Made by a program: the position numbers and the translations under genes. A stretch of 64,000 bases of DNA from a virus. The DNA lies in the IMG/VR virus record IMGVR_UViG_3300042922_001182, positions 1 through 64,000 of that record; one strand, written 5' to 3'. Shown here in pieces: positions 34,111 to 43,377 of the stretch (its first letter is position 1; each line of letters begins with the position of its first letter). The notes below the pieces were generated by a model that saw only the letters and a program-made list of their open reading frames with translations, was not told the origin of the DNA and searched no databases.

Positions 34111-34443
34111 GTGGAAAAGCAAGATATCACCGGCGCCGAGAGCCTTCGGGACTACCTCGTGTCCAAGGCCGAAGAGATGCAGGGCCCGCTTGACGAGCTC
34201 GGCGTCCTCAACGGAGACGGAGAGCTCGACGAGACCGCCCTGGATGCCCTGGATGAGGAGACTCGTCAGGGTGCGTGCTGCAACTACGCCGCCATGGTGA
34301 CCTACCAGGACGCCGTGGCGGCGTACGACGTCGCCGCAGAGGCGTCCAGCAGCGAGATCGAGGACCTGGACCTCGACGACGTGGGCGGCGATGACGAGGA
34401 GTACTCGGAGGAGTACTACGACGAAGGCGCCCCCATCCTCTAA
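34111..34443 (+). CDS. Acidic protein with Asp/Glu-rich tail
   Basis: A 110-residue protein starting at GTG behind AAAGAGGAGGAAG. The N-terminal half is helical (KQDITGAESLRDYLV); residues 80-110 are nearly all Asp, Glu, Gly and Tyr (DLDLDDVGGDDEEYSEEYYD). Such tails mimic nucleic acid or bind SSB-like partners. It directly follows the helicase gene, so a helicase loader or SSB-like partner role is conceivable, but no fold is recognised. Confidence 0.65.
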   Translation: MEKQDITGAESLRDYLVSKAEEMQGPLDELGVLNGDGELDETALDALDEETRQGACCNYAAMVTYQDAVAAYDVAAEASSSEIEDLDLDDVGGDDEEYSEEYYDEGAPIL

Positions 34444-34455
34444 GAGAAGCGAAAT

Positions 34456-34484
34456 GCACCAACGCCCCTAGCGGGCGTTGGTGC
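34456..34484. terminator. Bidirectional terminator between convergent operons
   Basis: GCACCAACGCCC and GGGCGTTGGTGC form a perfect 12-bp stem with loop CTAGC, followed by TCTTGCTTT. It sits between the stop of the acidic-protein gene (34443) and the stop of the minus-strand baseplate gene (34492). Confidence 0.85.
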
Positions 34485-34491
34485 TCTTGCT

Positions 34492-34938
34492 TTACTTCAA
34501 CGGGTCGATCGTGATGTCCGGGATCACGAGCGGCTCCTCCCTGCTGAGGGCGATCCGCTTCTTGGCACCCTCCAGGATGGAGTTCAGGACCTCCATCTTC
34601 TGGGGGTCGTACGCCTTGATCGTGTTGCCCGGGGTGAACTCGACCTTACTGGGGGCGTCGTTGGCCCACAGGATGAGGTACCACAGGTCCGCCGTGCCGT
34701 AGATCCTCTGGGCGATGACCTCCGGTCGGTGGGCGGCCTCCGGGCCGACGGTGTAGTCTACCAGGTTATTCATGATGAAGTCCATGTACTCCAGGAGGAT
34801 CACCTGGTCGTCCATCACCACCCCGTCGATCGACACCTTCTCGGAGATGTTGGTCAGAGTCAGCTTGTTGGTGCTGGCGTGCTCCACGGACTGGGTCAGC
34901 GTCATGAACCGGCTGCTGTCGTAAGCGCTTAGATTCAC
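34492..34938 (-). CDS. gp53-like baseplate wedge protein
   Basis: A 148-residue protein starting at GTG with GAGGG upstream. The C-terminal two thirds read AHRPEVIAQRIYGTADLWYLILWAND and FTPGNTIKAYDP, which match the LysM-like segment of T4 gp53-type baseplate wedge proteins (YG....WY.I...N). Role: joins baseplate wedges in contractile tails. It is the last gene of the minus-strand baseplate operon. Confidence 0.7.
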   Translation of the reverse strand: MNLSAYDSSRFMTLTQSVEHASTNKLTLTNISEKVSIDGVVMDDQVILLEYMDFIMNNLVDYTVGPEAAHRPEVIAQRIYGTADLWYLILWANDAPSKVEFTPGNTIKAYDPQKMEVLNSILEGAKKRIALSREEPLVIPDITIDPLK

Positions 34939-34948
34939 CTTGTTACCC

Positions 34949-35524
34949 TCACTTCTTGTACTCGTTGTAGATCAGCCTGATGTTGTCCATGTCCAGTTTA
35001 GGCCCCAGCTGGACGTCGTACCGGAGGCGGCTGGACGCCAGGGAGTCCCTCCACCCCGCCATCAGGCAGTCGTCCAGGCTCACGATCCTGCTGCGGTCGA
35101 GGCCGTACTCCTTGGCCATGGGGCCAAGCACCTTGTCGCAGAGGTGCTCGATCATGCGCCTCTCTGCCTGTTGGTAGGAGAAGTCGTCCCCCACCAGGAC
35201 GAGCAGGGAGTGGCGGTACCTCTCGTAGATCACGTAGTTGTCCGCCAGGTCGTCGATGAAGTAGCTCCTCTCGGTCAGGCCGACGCCGTTGAGGACCGCG
35301 TAGTCGTCCCCGATGAGCTCCGTGAAGAAGTGGCAGGGGACCGACCGACGCTTGAGCTCGACGTGGAAGTAGCGCTGCCAGGCGCCCCATGTGTAGACGT
35401 AGCTCCCCCCGAAGCGCACGTCCGGGCTGAGGTGGGTGGTGTTCTCGTAGAGGTTCCTCGCCTGGGAGATGATGATGTAGTCCGTCCTCATCCTGCCCCT
35501 GCGGTCGTTGAATATCTGGTACAA
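34949..35524 (-). CDS. Putative baseplate/tail protein
   Basis: A 191-residue protein starting at TTG after AGGAGG. It contains VRFGGSYVYTWGAWQRYFHVEL and long helical C-terminal segments (QQAERRMIEHLCDKVLGPMAKEYG). No family is recognised. Position between the gp53-like and spike genes with short spacings on both sides argues for a baseplate component. Confidence 0.6.
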   Translation of the reverse strand: MYQIFNDRRGRMRTDYIIISQARNLYENTTHLSPDVRFGGSYVYTWGAWQRYFHVELKRRSVPCHFFTELIGDDYAVLNGVGLTERSYFIDDLADNYVIYERYRHSLLVLVGDDFSYQQAERRMIEHLCDKVLGPMAKEYGLDRSRIVSLDDCLMAGWRDSLASSRLRYDVQLGPKLDMDNIRLIYNEYKK

Positions 35525-35533
35525 GGCTTCCTC

Positions 35534-36034
35534 CTAGCTCTGGCTGAGTTTACCCGGCCCGCCGCCCACGGGCGGGGGCATGACGATGGCTACCGCGACC
35601 CCGTCGTGGATGGCCCTGGCGACCTTCTTGCCCATGTCCTCCCTGGACGTCCCCTCGGCGGGGATGCTGGTGAAGATGGGTAGGAGGTTGGCGTTGACCG
35701 CCGCGATGACGAGTGCCGCAGAGGGGGCCGACGTTGCCCCCGTGGGCCCCACGCCAGCGCCGATGGCGGTGCCCACGGCCGCCGCGATGGCCATGGCCGT
35801 CAGGGTCCCACCTGCGGCGGTGGGGGTGGACCAGATGCCCGCCAGGGTACCGGCCAGCCCCGGGGTCCCGATGCCCGTCAGCGGCCCGTAGGCCCCAGGC
35901 GTCGTCGCCAGGCCGCCCAGCAGGTAGGTGTTGATCGGCCCCGCCCACCTGGCACCGGCGTCGACGGCGCTGTCGGGGAAGGACTTCACGGCGTTCACCA
36001 GCCCCGATTCGAGCTGGGAGTAGGATAGCGTCAC
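35534..36034 (-). CDS. Small Gly/Ala-rich putative tail protein
   Basis: A 166-residue protein starting at GTG behind GGAGGAGACA. The middle (residues 60-115) is Gly/Ala/Thr-rich and hydrophobic (LTAMAIAAAVGTAIGAGVG), and the C-terminus ends in a Pro/Gly tail. It sits directly downstream of the spike gene. It could be a spike-tip or hub-associated protein or contain a membrane-active segment; neither can be shown. Confidence 0.55.
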   Translation of the reverse strand: MTLSYSQLESGLVNAVKSFPDSAVDAGARWAGPINTYLLGGLATTPGAYGPLTGIGTPGLAGTLAGIWSTPTAAGGTLTAMAIAAAVGTAIGAGVGPTGATSAPSAALVIAAVNANLLPIFTSIPAEGTSREDMGKKVARAIHDGVAVAIVMPPPVGGGPGKLSQS

Positions 36035-36043
36035 TGTCTCCTC

Positions 36044-36847
36044 CTAGTTCACGACGTGCTTGGTCGAGAGGTGGGCCGCGCCGTTCATCGGGATCATCGG
36101 GGGGCTACTAGGGCCCATGGGGGTCATCACGGTCATGGCGTTGTACAGGGCCATGAAGGCGTCCCCCTTGACGATGTGCTCCGACGCCCCGCCGCCGACG
36201 TCCACCTTGTCGGACTTCAGCACCACGTCCTTCGACTCCACCACGGTCTTGGCGGCCACCACCGTCACGAGGCCCGGTTGGACCACCACGCTGGTCTTGT
36301 CGTCCAGGACGAAGAACAGCGTGGGCTTGCTCTCGTTGAAGTCGCACCCGATGATGGCCCCGTTGGGGAACTCCTCGATGATGTGGATCTTCGACCGCTT
36401 CTTCTCGTCGTCCCAGTTGGCCTTGACGGACTCCGGGAGGAGCTTGGCCGGGATGACCTGGCCCTTGCGGGTCATGGCCCTGGGGTCGTAGTAGCACTTG
36501 GAGGGGTCGCCGTCGAGGAAGATGACCGTGACCTCGGAGCCGAGCTGGGTGGGCCTGTACTCGCCCCCGACCACGACCTCGCCGTCGACGTACTGGTTCC
36601 ACATGGGCCTGGCCCAGTAGGCGTTCAGAGTCTTGACCGTCGAGTCCGAGCTGAGCTTCTCCTCGTTGACCGCGATACCGGGGTCCGCCGTCTCCTGCCC
36701 CGGTTTGAGCTCCTTGCCGACCTCGTAGGCGGGCATCAGGCTGGGGATGTAGACGGCGACCCTCCCCTCCTTGAGGGGGTCGTCCTGGGACACCACGATG
36801 CCCCTCTTGTAGCCCTCAAGGCAGGGCGGCTCGATATTGCTGCTCAT
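36044..36847 (-). CDS. gp5-like baseplate spike protein with OB fold
   Basis: A 267-residue protein. The N-terminal region YKRGIVVSQDDPLKEGRVAVYIPSL is the OB-fold start typical of gp5/VgrG-type spikes (DPL..GRV.V.IP). Further along are GSEVTVIFLDGDPSKCYY and the beta-helical C-terminal part (KTVVESKDVVLKSDKVDVGG), where alternating Val/Lys suggests an intertwined trimeric needle. There is no lysozyme domain, unlike T4 gp5. ATG behind GGAGGAGCGCC. It heads the short minus-strand baseplate operon. Confidence 0.8.
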   Translation of the reverse strand: MSSNIEPPCLEGYKRGIVVSQDDPLKEGRVAVYIPSLMPAYEVGKELKPGQETADPGIAVNEEKLSSDSTVKTLNAYWARPMWNQYVDGEVVVGGEYRPTQLGSEVTVIFLDGDPSKCYYDPRAMTRKGQVIPAKLLPESVKANWDDEKKRSKIHIIEEFPNGAIIGCDFNESKPTLFFVLDDKTSVVVQPGLVTVVAAKTVVESKDVVLKSDKVDVGGGASEHIVKGDAFMALYNAMTVMTPMGPSSPPMIPMNGAAHLSTKHVVN

Positions 36848-37049
36848 GGCGCTCCTCCGTTACTATTCACATGGGATTGTTAGGCGGAGACCCCGCCCGA
36901 GGAGGCACCTGATTCGGCACCGGCGCGGCCCAGGGACCAGTCGGCGCTGGGGTTTACGCGGGAAATCCGGGCCGGAACCAGTGATTGAACCTCGCTCGGC
37001 GCGGGCGACCAGAGGTCCCGGCCAAGGAAACGACAGGAGAACCACCCAG
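36848..37049. promoter_or_regulatory. Divergent intergenic region before spike and helicase genes
   Basis: About 200 bases without a gene. On the minus strand TGTGAATAGTAAC lies just upstream of the spike RBS and could be a -10-like site. The remainder is GC-rich and shows a direct repeat GGCACC (twice near 36905-36925). No strong promoter is seen for the plus-strand helicase gene. Confidence 0.35.
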
Positions 37050-38474
37050 ATGAGCATCATCTATTCGGAAGGCCAGCGGAAGGCCATTCACATCATCATC
37101 GACTTCTTCCGGGGCGTCCTGGATAAGCAGCTTATCACCATCGCTGGATACGCCGGTACGGGTAAGTCCACCATCATCATGGGGGCGCTCGACGAGGCCG
37201 GGGTGAACATCGAGGAGGTGGCATTCGTCGCCTTCACCGGCAAGGCCGCCCTCGTCCTCCGCAGGAAGGGGTGCCCCAACGCCTCCACCATCCACAAGAT
37301 CTGCTACGAGCTCAAGGAGTCCCAGGAGTGCATCAACCCGCAGCAGGTGGCTAGCGGCAAGGAGGAGGCCAAGTACCGGACGGTCATGAAGTTCGTCAAG
37401 CGGGCCGAGCTCCCCGACCCCCGGATCAAGGTCATCGTCGTCGACGAGTGCTCCATGGTCACGGCGGAGATGCTCCAGGACCTCATGAGCTTCGGCGCCC
37501 AGCTGATCCTCCTGGGCGACCCCGGCCAGCTCCCCCCGGTCGAGAAGGACGAGGACCGCAAGAAGGGCTCCTCGTGGGCCGTCGCGTCGCAGGGGAAGAC
37601 CGGCACCGACTACCTCAAGAGTCCCGACGTCTTCCTCACCGAGATCCACCGCCAGGCCGAGGGCGACCCCATCATCCACCTGTCCTTCCTGGCACGCACC
37701 GGGGGCTTCATCGACTTCGGGCGCTACGGCGAGAAGGCTGCGGTCATCCGCAAGAACGAGCTGGCGCTGATCGACAAGTGCATCGTCAAGGCGGGGCAGA
37801 TCCTCGTCACCAAGCACGACGACCGACACCTCTACAACCGCAGGATGCGCCACCTCCTCGGCAAGGACGAGTGCATCCTCCCGGACGCTGGCGACAAGCT
37901 CGTCTGCCGCCGCAACAACTGGCAGACCTCCATCGGAGGCGCGACCGACCTCTCCAACGACGCCTACTCGGCCTTCATGGAGGCGTACGCCGACTCCGGC
38001 TACGGCAGCGTGGAGGAGTGGACCCAGAGCCCCGAGTACCAGCAGTACCGGGCCGAGAGGGACGCCGTCAAGGTCGTGTCCTCCGGCAGGGAGGTCCTCC
38101 CCCTGATCAACGGCCTGATCGGCCACGCCGTAAACCCGGTGATGGACGACGACGTAGACGAGGGCAAGAGGACGATGCTGCTGGACTTCCAGCCCGAGGG
38201 CCGCGAGGACTACTTCAAGGGCCTCGTCGTCGACCTGAACACCTTCGACCCGCTGCCGGACAGCGCCGACTTCCACCGCAGGAGCAACTACCTCGGCGAC
38301 ACGATGATCAACCAGTTCGACTTCGGATACGCCCTGACGGTGCACACCTCCCAGGGCTCCGAGTGGGACAACGTCTTCTTCCACTACTCCCCCTGGGGTG
38401 ACGCGGACATGCGTAAGAAGATGCTGTACACCGCCATCACCCGCGCCTCCAAGCGCTTCATCATGGCCAAGTAA
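37050..38474 (+). CDS. Dda/RecD2-type SF1 DNA helicase
   Basis: A 474-residue superfamily 1B helicase. ATG at 37050 follows GACAGGAG; the frame is open 213 bases further upstream but that would overlap the divergent spike gene. Motif I is GYAGTGKST, Ia is AFTGKAALVL with NASTIHK, motif II VVDECSMV, III LLGDPGQLPPVE, IV LTEIHRQAEGDP, V TVHTSQGSEWDNV and VI YTAITRASKRF. It resembles T4 Dda and RecD and unwinds 5' to 3' in replication start, recombination and fork restart. It is followed after 12 bases by a nuclease gene. Confidence 0.9.
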   Translation: MSIIYSEGQRKAIHIIIDFFRGVLDKQLITIAGYAGTGKSTIIMGALDEAGVNIEEVAFVAFTGKAALVLRRKGCPNASTIHKICYELKESQECINPQQVASGKEEAKYRTVMKFVKRAELPDPRIKVIVVDECSMVTAEMLQDLMSFGAQLILLGDPGQLPPVEKDEDRKKGSSWAVASQGKTGTDYLKSPDVFLTEIHRQAEGDPIIHLSFLARTGGFIDFGRYGEKAAVIRKNELALIDKCIVKAGQILVTKHDDRHLYNRRMRHLLGKDECILPDAGDKLVCRRNNWQTSIGGATDLSNDAYSAFMEAYADSGYGSVEEWTQSPEYQQYRAERDAVKVVSSGREVLPLINGLIGHAVNPVMDDDVDEGKRTMLLDFQPEGREDYFKGLVVDLNTFDPLPDSADFHRRSNYLGDTMINQFDFGYALTVHTSQGSEWDNVFFHYSPWGDADMRKKMLYTAITRASKRFIMAK

Positions 38475-39335
<861 letters not shown>

Positions 39336-39369
39336 CGGGCGACCTCACCTGAGGTCTGTCTTGAGGAAT

Positions 39370-39410
39370 GGCGCGTCGTCCCGATTTGGACGCCGCGCCT
39401 AGCCTTTTTT
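39370..39410 (+). terminator. Intrinsic terminator before the ribonucleotide reductase leader
   Basis: GGCGCG(TC)GTCC ... GGAC(GC)CGCGCC pairs as a 10-bp stem with a two-by-two internal loop, followed by TAGCC and a run of six T. A smaller stem (GACCTC/GAGGTC) precedes it at 39341. Confidence 0.8.
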
Positions 39411-39629
39411 GGGATCGCAGCCGACTTTTCGGCTAGGGAAGCGGGCAACGAAACCATCGTGCAGCCGCCGCGTTCCCTTGGGATGACAGCCACTCCGGGA
39501 GAGCGGCCTCCGTCCCCCACCGCAGGCCCGCCCGAAGTTACACCCCGATGGCACCCGCAGAAAGCGCCGGGTCATGGGCGCCATCGCAGACCAATACGAT
39601 ACCCAAACCCGGCAGAAAGGCTTATGACG
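39411..39629 (+). ncRNA. Highly structured untranslated leader of the nrdJ operon
   Basis: About 220 gene-free bases hold successive stems: AGCCGA/TCGGCT (39419-39434), GGGAA-GCGG/CCGCGTTCCC with one bulge (39436-39477), a weaker GCGGCCT/AGGCCCGC (about 39502-39531) and GATGGC/GCCATC (39548-39585). Such density suggests a regulatory RNA for the downstream operon. A cobalamin riboswitch was considered because the reductase needs B12 but key motifs are missing. No promoter is obvious within it. Confidence 0.4.
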
Positions 39630-40106
39630 ATGAAAGTGTACGCCGCCCTGAGGACCGACTTCTCTGTCGTCTCCCACGGCTTGCTTGAGGTGGCCATGGT
39701 GACCGAGCACGGAGACAAGCTGTCGCTCAGCTGCTCGGAGGACGCATCCGCGAAGGCCCCCTCCTCCTGCGAGTACAACTCCCTCATCCCCGGGGTCGGC
39801 CAGCGCAAGGACGTGGCCGAGTTCCTCCGCGACAGCGGCGAGGACTCCCACTACTTCGCCCTCCTCTCGTGGCTTCTCTGCCAGTGGATGGGCTCCTTCC
39901 GAGCCCCTGAGCTGATCTTCGCCACCACCGAGGAGGCCAACCAGTTCAAGGTGATCTTCAACAGCGCCTTCGGGCTCTACGGCGCACAGCCGAAATCGGT
40001 GTCCTCGCTCCCCGACCGCGCCAATGACATGGGGAGCAATACCCTCGGCCGGGCGCAGGAAGCGCGGCTCTCCCACCACGCCCTGAGCATGATGGCCCAG
40101 GGCTAA
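39630..40106 (+). CDS. Hypothetical protein, first gene of the nrdJ operon
   Basis: A 158-residue protein; ATG at 39630 is nine bases from AGAAAGG (an ATG six bases earlier is too close to the RBS). It starts MKVYAALRTDFSVV and has alpha/beta character with a Cys/Ser-rich loop. No family recognised. It precedes the reductase gene together with a second small protein, so it could belong to nucleotide metabolism, but there is no direct support. Confidence 0.65.
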   Translation: MKVYAALRTDFSVVSHGLLEVAMVTEHGDKLSLSCSEDASAKAPSSCEYNSLIPGVGQRKDVAEFLRDSGEDSHYFALLSWLLCQWMGSFRAPELIFATTEEANQFKVIFNSAFGLYGAQPKSVSSLPDRANDMGSNTLGRAQEARLSHHALSMMAQG

Positions 40107-40124
40107 GACAGAAGGGAAAACACA

Positions 40125-40373
40125 GTGACCAACGACCAGATCCAGCACGTCCTCTCCGAGAATAATCTCACACAAGTCGACGAGCTTTCTTCCTTCCGGG
40201 TTACCTCCAAGACCACCTACATCCGTGGTATCGATTGGAAGTCCGGGACCCTCGTCTACGACAGCACCAAGCTCCTGATCAAGATGCCCGACCGCGAGCG
40301 AGCCGGACGCTTCATCTACATCCCCCTCGACCAGATCGAGGCCATCGCCGTGACGCCTGCTGCGGAAGCGTAG
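40125..40373 (+). CDS. Small hypothetical protein upstream of nrdJ
   Basis: An 82-residue protein starting at GTG behind GAAGGG. It contains beta-strand-like stretches (TYIRGIDWKSGTLVYDS, LLIKMP, GRFIYIPLDQIEAIAV) like a small beta-barrel. No recognised domain. Probably co-transcribed with the reductase gene 36 bases downstream. Confidence 0.65.
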   Translation: MTNDQIQHVLSENNLTQVDELSSFRVTSKTTYIRGIDWKSGTLVYDSTKLLIKMPDRERAGRFIYIPLDQIEAIAVTPAAEA

Positions 40374-40409
40374 ACGCCCTCCTCCGAGATATAGAAAGGC
40401 TGCACCACA

Positions 40410-43004
40410 ATGGTCCTCCAACCCAAAGCCCAAGCCCAGCTCCCCACCCTGTCGGATCTGGTCGACGGCCTCCGTGAGCCCGTCTCGTTCGAGAGCGTCC
40501 GCCACCTCACAGCAGAGCAGGTCTTCGACGGCGACACGTTCGCTATCGACGCCTTCACCCGCAAGTACTCCCACAAGGTCAGCATGTTCTTCGGCCCCCT
40601 CGGCCAGTGCCCCCTTCCCGACGTCACCTACGAGGACGAGCGCAAGGAGACCCCCGCCGAGGCGATGCTCCGCGTCGCCTACGCCGCCGCCGCCGTCGAG
40701 ACCGACGAGGAGCGCCGTCGCCACGCCCTGGCCTTCTGGTTCGACATGCTCTGGAACCGCATGATGGTCCCCGGCGGTCGCCCCTACTACGGCCTCGGCA
40801 CCCTCACCCGCAAGATCTCCCTGATCAACTGCACCACCGTGGGCGCTAAGCCCGACACCCTTGAGGGCATCTTCGAGATGGGCTTCGAGGTGGCGAAGGT
40901 CGAGTCCCGTGGCGAGGGCGTCGGTGCCGACATCACCGGCTTCCGCCCCAAGGGCATGGCCACCAACAACGCCGCCAAGACCACCAGCGGCGCCGTCCAC
41001 TGGGGCGAGATCGCGGACTGGTCCACCGGGGCCATTAGCCAGGAGGGCCGACGCGGCGCCCTGCTGCTGTCCATCGGCGGTCGCCACCCCGAGGCGTACG
41101 GCGGCTTCATCACGGTCAAGAGCGAGGAAGGCAAGATCATCAACGCCAACATCTCGATCAAGATCGACGACGAGATGATGCAGGCGTACGAGAGCGGCGA
41201 GACCATCGAGCTGTACTGGGACGACGAGGACGGCGTTCGCCACTCGTTCGGCCACGTCGACATGCGCGAGTACATGGGCAAGATCGCCTCCAACGCCCGC
41301 GACTACGCCGAGCCCGGCGTCCTCTTCTGGACGACGGCCCAGCTGTACTCCAACTCCGACGCCCTGGGCGACCCCCGTTGGGAGATCGTCGGCGTCAACG
41401 CCTGCTCCGAGCAGCCCCTCAACCACCTGGGTCAGTGCACCCTGGCCCACCAGAACTGGGGCACCCTGCCCACCAGCCTGGAGCTCGCCAAGCGCGAGGC
41501 CTTCCTGCGCTCGTACTACGTCCACTGGTTCCTCGACAACGTCGTGCAGCTCCAGATCGACGAGGAGCGCTACGCCCTCCCCGAGCAGCTGGAGTCCCTG
41601 GTGGCCCTCCGCCGCGTCGGCGTCGGCTACACCGGCGTCGCGGACATCCTCATCCGCATGGGCGTCCCCTACGACAGCGAGGAGGGCATCGCCATCGCCG
41701 AGGAGCTGGCCCGCGAGCACTGCCGTGGCGCCTACCGTTCGTCGGTGGACCTTGGCAAGCTGAAGGGCCCCTTCCCGGCCAACAACCCCAACATCAAGAA
41801 CAGCCTCTTCATCCAGGCGATGCTCGAAGAGGGCATCCTGACGGAGGAGGACCTCCCCTGGCTCCGCAACGTGTGCAGCCTGACGGTGGCCCCCACCGGC
41901 ACCGGCTCGCTCATGGTCCAGACCTACGGCTCCGGCTGCGAGCCCGGCTTCGGCTTCTGGATGTACCGCCGCCAGCGCACCTCCGGCCAGTACATGTGGT
42001 ACTTCAAGGTCGACCCGTTCGTCAAGCGCAACTGCGAGATGCTGACCGGCCTCCCCTGGCCCTTCACCAACGAGCAGGAGAACGACGAGGCGTACGAGGA
42101 GCAGATCAAGCAGTGGCTCGACTCCCACATCGACCCCACCGTCGTCCGCCCCGCCAAGTACGTCGACTCCAACATGAAGCTGCGCCTCATGGGCAAGCTC
42201 CAGAAGTACATCGACTCCGCCATCTCGGTCACCTTCAACCTGGTGGACGCGACGGTCGAGGACGTGGAGCGAATCTACGTCGAGGCCTGGAAGCAGAAGC
42301 TCAAGGGCTGCTCGGTGTACATCTACAACGACAAGAACCGCGAGCCCATCATCCAGTGGGTCCGCCCCATCACCTACAACTTCGCCCCGAAGTCGGCCCC
42401 GCCCGCGACCCCGGTCCCGGCGTTCGACCCCGAGGAGGTCACCGGCTGCGTCCTGTTCACCCAGGAGGAGCGGGCCCGGTACGAGGCGTCCAAGCGCCCC
42501 GACCGCCTGAAGGCCGAGACCATCATCCGCAAGGGCGAGGGCAAGAAGTGGTACTTCACCCTCTCCACCGACGACAGCGGCAAGCTCGCCGAGGTCTTCG
42601 TCAACACCTCCGACGAGGAAGAGGAGCACACGTTCCCCGACGTCGTCCTTGAGCACGTCGTCGACACGATGCGCCAGCACGGCATCCCGACCGGCGTCAT
42701 CGCCAGCCAGATGAGGAAGTCCGTCAAGGAACGCGACTACATCCGCCTCTCCCGCATGATCTCGATCTCGCTGCGCTGGGGCGTCCTCGCGTTCGACGTG
42801 GTCCAGAGCCTTCGGGCCGGTGCGGAGCGCGACGGCGGCCTGCGGGTCGGCACCCTACTGTTCCACCTGGTCCACCTGCTGGAGGAGCACGTCACCCTGC
42901 CCGAGGGCTACTCGCTCAAGTGCAACGAGTGCAAATCGACCAACCTCCTCTTCAAGGGCGGTTGCCATGAGTGCGCGGACTGTGGCAGCCAGAAGTGCGG
43001 CTAG
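40410..43004 (+). CDS. nrdJ: Adenosylcobalamin-dependent (class II) ribonucleotide reductase
   Basis: An 864-residue reductase that makes deoxyribonucleotides using coenzyme B12 for radical formation. Key residues are seen: Cys141 (LINCTTVG) and Cys343 (GQCTLAHQNW) as the disulfide pair, and the NACSE loop with Cys332 (thiyl radical) and Glu334. Substrate loops GEGVGADITGF and PTGTGSLMVQTYGSG are present. The C-terminus ends with a CxxC...CxxC...C tail (CNECKS, CADCGSQKCG), the redox-shuttle zinc-ribbon typical of NrdJ. The absence of a small subunit or activase gene nearby fits class II. Codons are strongly GC-optimised. The 3' end overlaps an HNH gene by 38 bases. Confidence 0.93.
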   Translation: MVLQPKAQAQLPTLSDLVDGLREPVSFESVRHLTAEQVFDGDTFAIDAFTRKYSHKVSMFFGPLGQCPLPDVTYEDERKETPAEAMLRVAYAAAAVETDEERRRHALAFWFDMLWNRMMVPGGRPYYGLGTLTRKISLINCTTVGAKPDTLEGIFEMGFEVAKVESRGEGVGADITGFRPKGMATNNAAKTTSGAVHWGEIADWSTGAISQEGRRGALLLSIGGRHPEAYGGFITVKSEEGKIINANISIKIDDEMMQAYESGETIELYWDDEDGVRHSFGHVDMREYMGKIASNARDYAEPGVLFWTTAQLYSNSDALGDPRWEIVGVNACSEQPLNHLGQCTLAHQNWGTLPTSLELAKREAFLRSYYVHWFLDNVVQLQIDEERYALPEQLESLVALRRVGVGYTGVADILIRMGVPYDSEEGIAIAEELAREHCRGAYRSSVDLGKLKGPFPANNPNIKNSLFIQAMLEEGILTEEDLPWLRNVCSLTVAPTGTGSLMVQTYGSGCEPGFGFWMYRRQRTSGQYMWYFKVDPFVKRNCEMLTGLPWPFTNEQENDEAYEEQIKQWLDSHIDPTVVRPAKYVDSNMKLRLMGKLQKYIDSAISVTFNLVDATVEDVERIYVEAWKQKLKGCSVYIYNDKNREPIIQWVRPITYNFAPKSAPPATPVPAFDPEEVTGCVLFTQEERARYEASKRPDRLKAETIIRKGEGKKWYFTLSTDDSGKLAEVFVNTSDEEEEHTFPDVVLEHVVDTMRQHGIPTGVIASQMRKSVKERDYIRLSRMISISLRWGVLAFDVVQSLRAGAERDGGLRVGTLLFHLVHLLEEHVTLPEGYSLKCNECKSTNLLFKGGCHECADCGSQKCG

Positions 43005-43323
43005 GTTCGTAGCGACGCACGGCCTGTCCTCCCATCGGCTCTACCCCAGGTGGAAGTCGATGATGGACAGGTGCTACAAGCCAAATCACATCTACTACAA
43101 GCGGTACGGGGCTCGCGGGATAACCGTCGAGCCCTTCCTCCAGGACGTGGTGAACTACATACAGTACATCACAACTCTGCCCAGATACGACGAGCTCCTG
43201 GACGGTGCCGTCCTGGAGGTGGACCGCATCGACAACAACGGGAACTACGCAAGGGGGAACCTGCGCTTCGCCACCAAGTCGGAGAACAGGCTCAACCAGA
43301 TGAAACGAGAGACGGATCTCTGA
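42967..43323 (+). CDS. HNH homing-type endonuclease overlapping nrdJ end
   Basis: A 118-residue protein. ATG at 42967 lies within the reductase's C-terminal codons, with AAGGGCGG upstream. The sequence has the phage HNH layout: HRLYPRWKSMMDRCYKPN, YGARGITVEPF, then LEVDRIDNNGNYARGNLRFATKSEN with the DRIDN..Y..GNLR nuclease core. It is related to the larger HNH at 58190-59245. Freestanding HNH nucleases of this type cut alleles that lack them, spreading next to essential genes such as RNR. Less GC-biased codons suggest a later arrival. Confidence 0.85.
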   Translation: MSARTVAARSAARFVATHGLSSHRLYPRWKSMMDRCYKPNHIYYKRYGARGITVEPFLQDVVNYIQYITTLPRYDELLDGAVLEVDRIDNNGNYARGNLRFATKSENRLNQMKRETDL

Positions 43324-43328
43324 CACAC

Positions 43329-43356
43329 GGGACCTACCCTGCGAGGGGTAGGTCCC
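43329..43356 (+). terminator. Hairpin after HNH gene
   Basis: GGGACCTACCC and GGGTAGGTCCC form a perfect 11-bp stem with a six-base loop, followed by CTTCC. It separates the nrdJ-HNH unit from the next genes, though read-through is likely because no promoter is visible after it. Confidence 0.65.
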
Positions 43357-43377
43357 CTTCCAAACAGAGGAGAAAGA

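Noticed and set aside
39411-39560. Cobalamin riboswitch in front of the B12-dependent reductase
   Set aside because: GGGAA, CAGCCGCCGC and AGCCACT pieces occur in a suggestive order, but the paired GGUG/UCC core and the terminal B12 box are absent or do not align.
39399-42680. Long minus-strand open frame of 1093 codons opposite nrdJ
   Set aside because: It mirrors a strongly GC-biased coding gene; antisense frames stay open for that reason. Its product is low-complexity Val/Leu/Gly/Asp-rich with no domain and no RBS.
40410-43004. Intein or intron in nrdJ
   Set aside because: The protein reads through all conserved regions with no insertion; the HNH gene lies at the end rather than inside.
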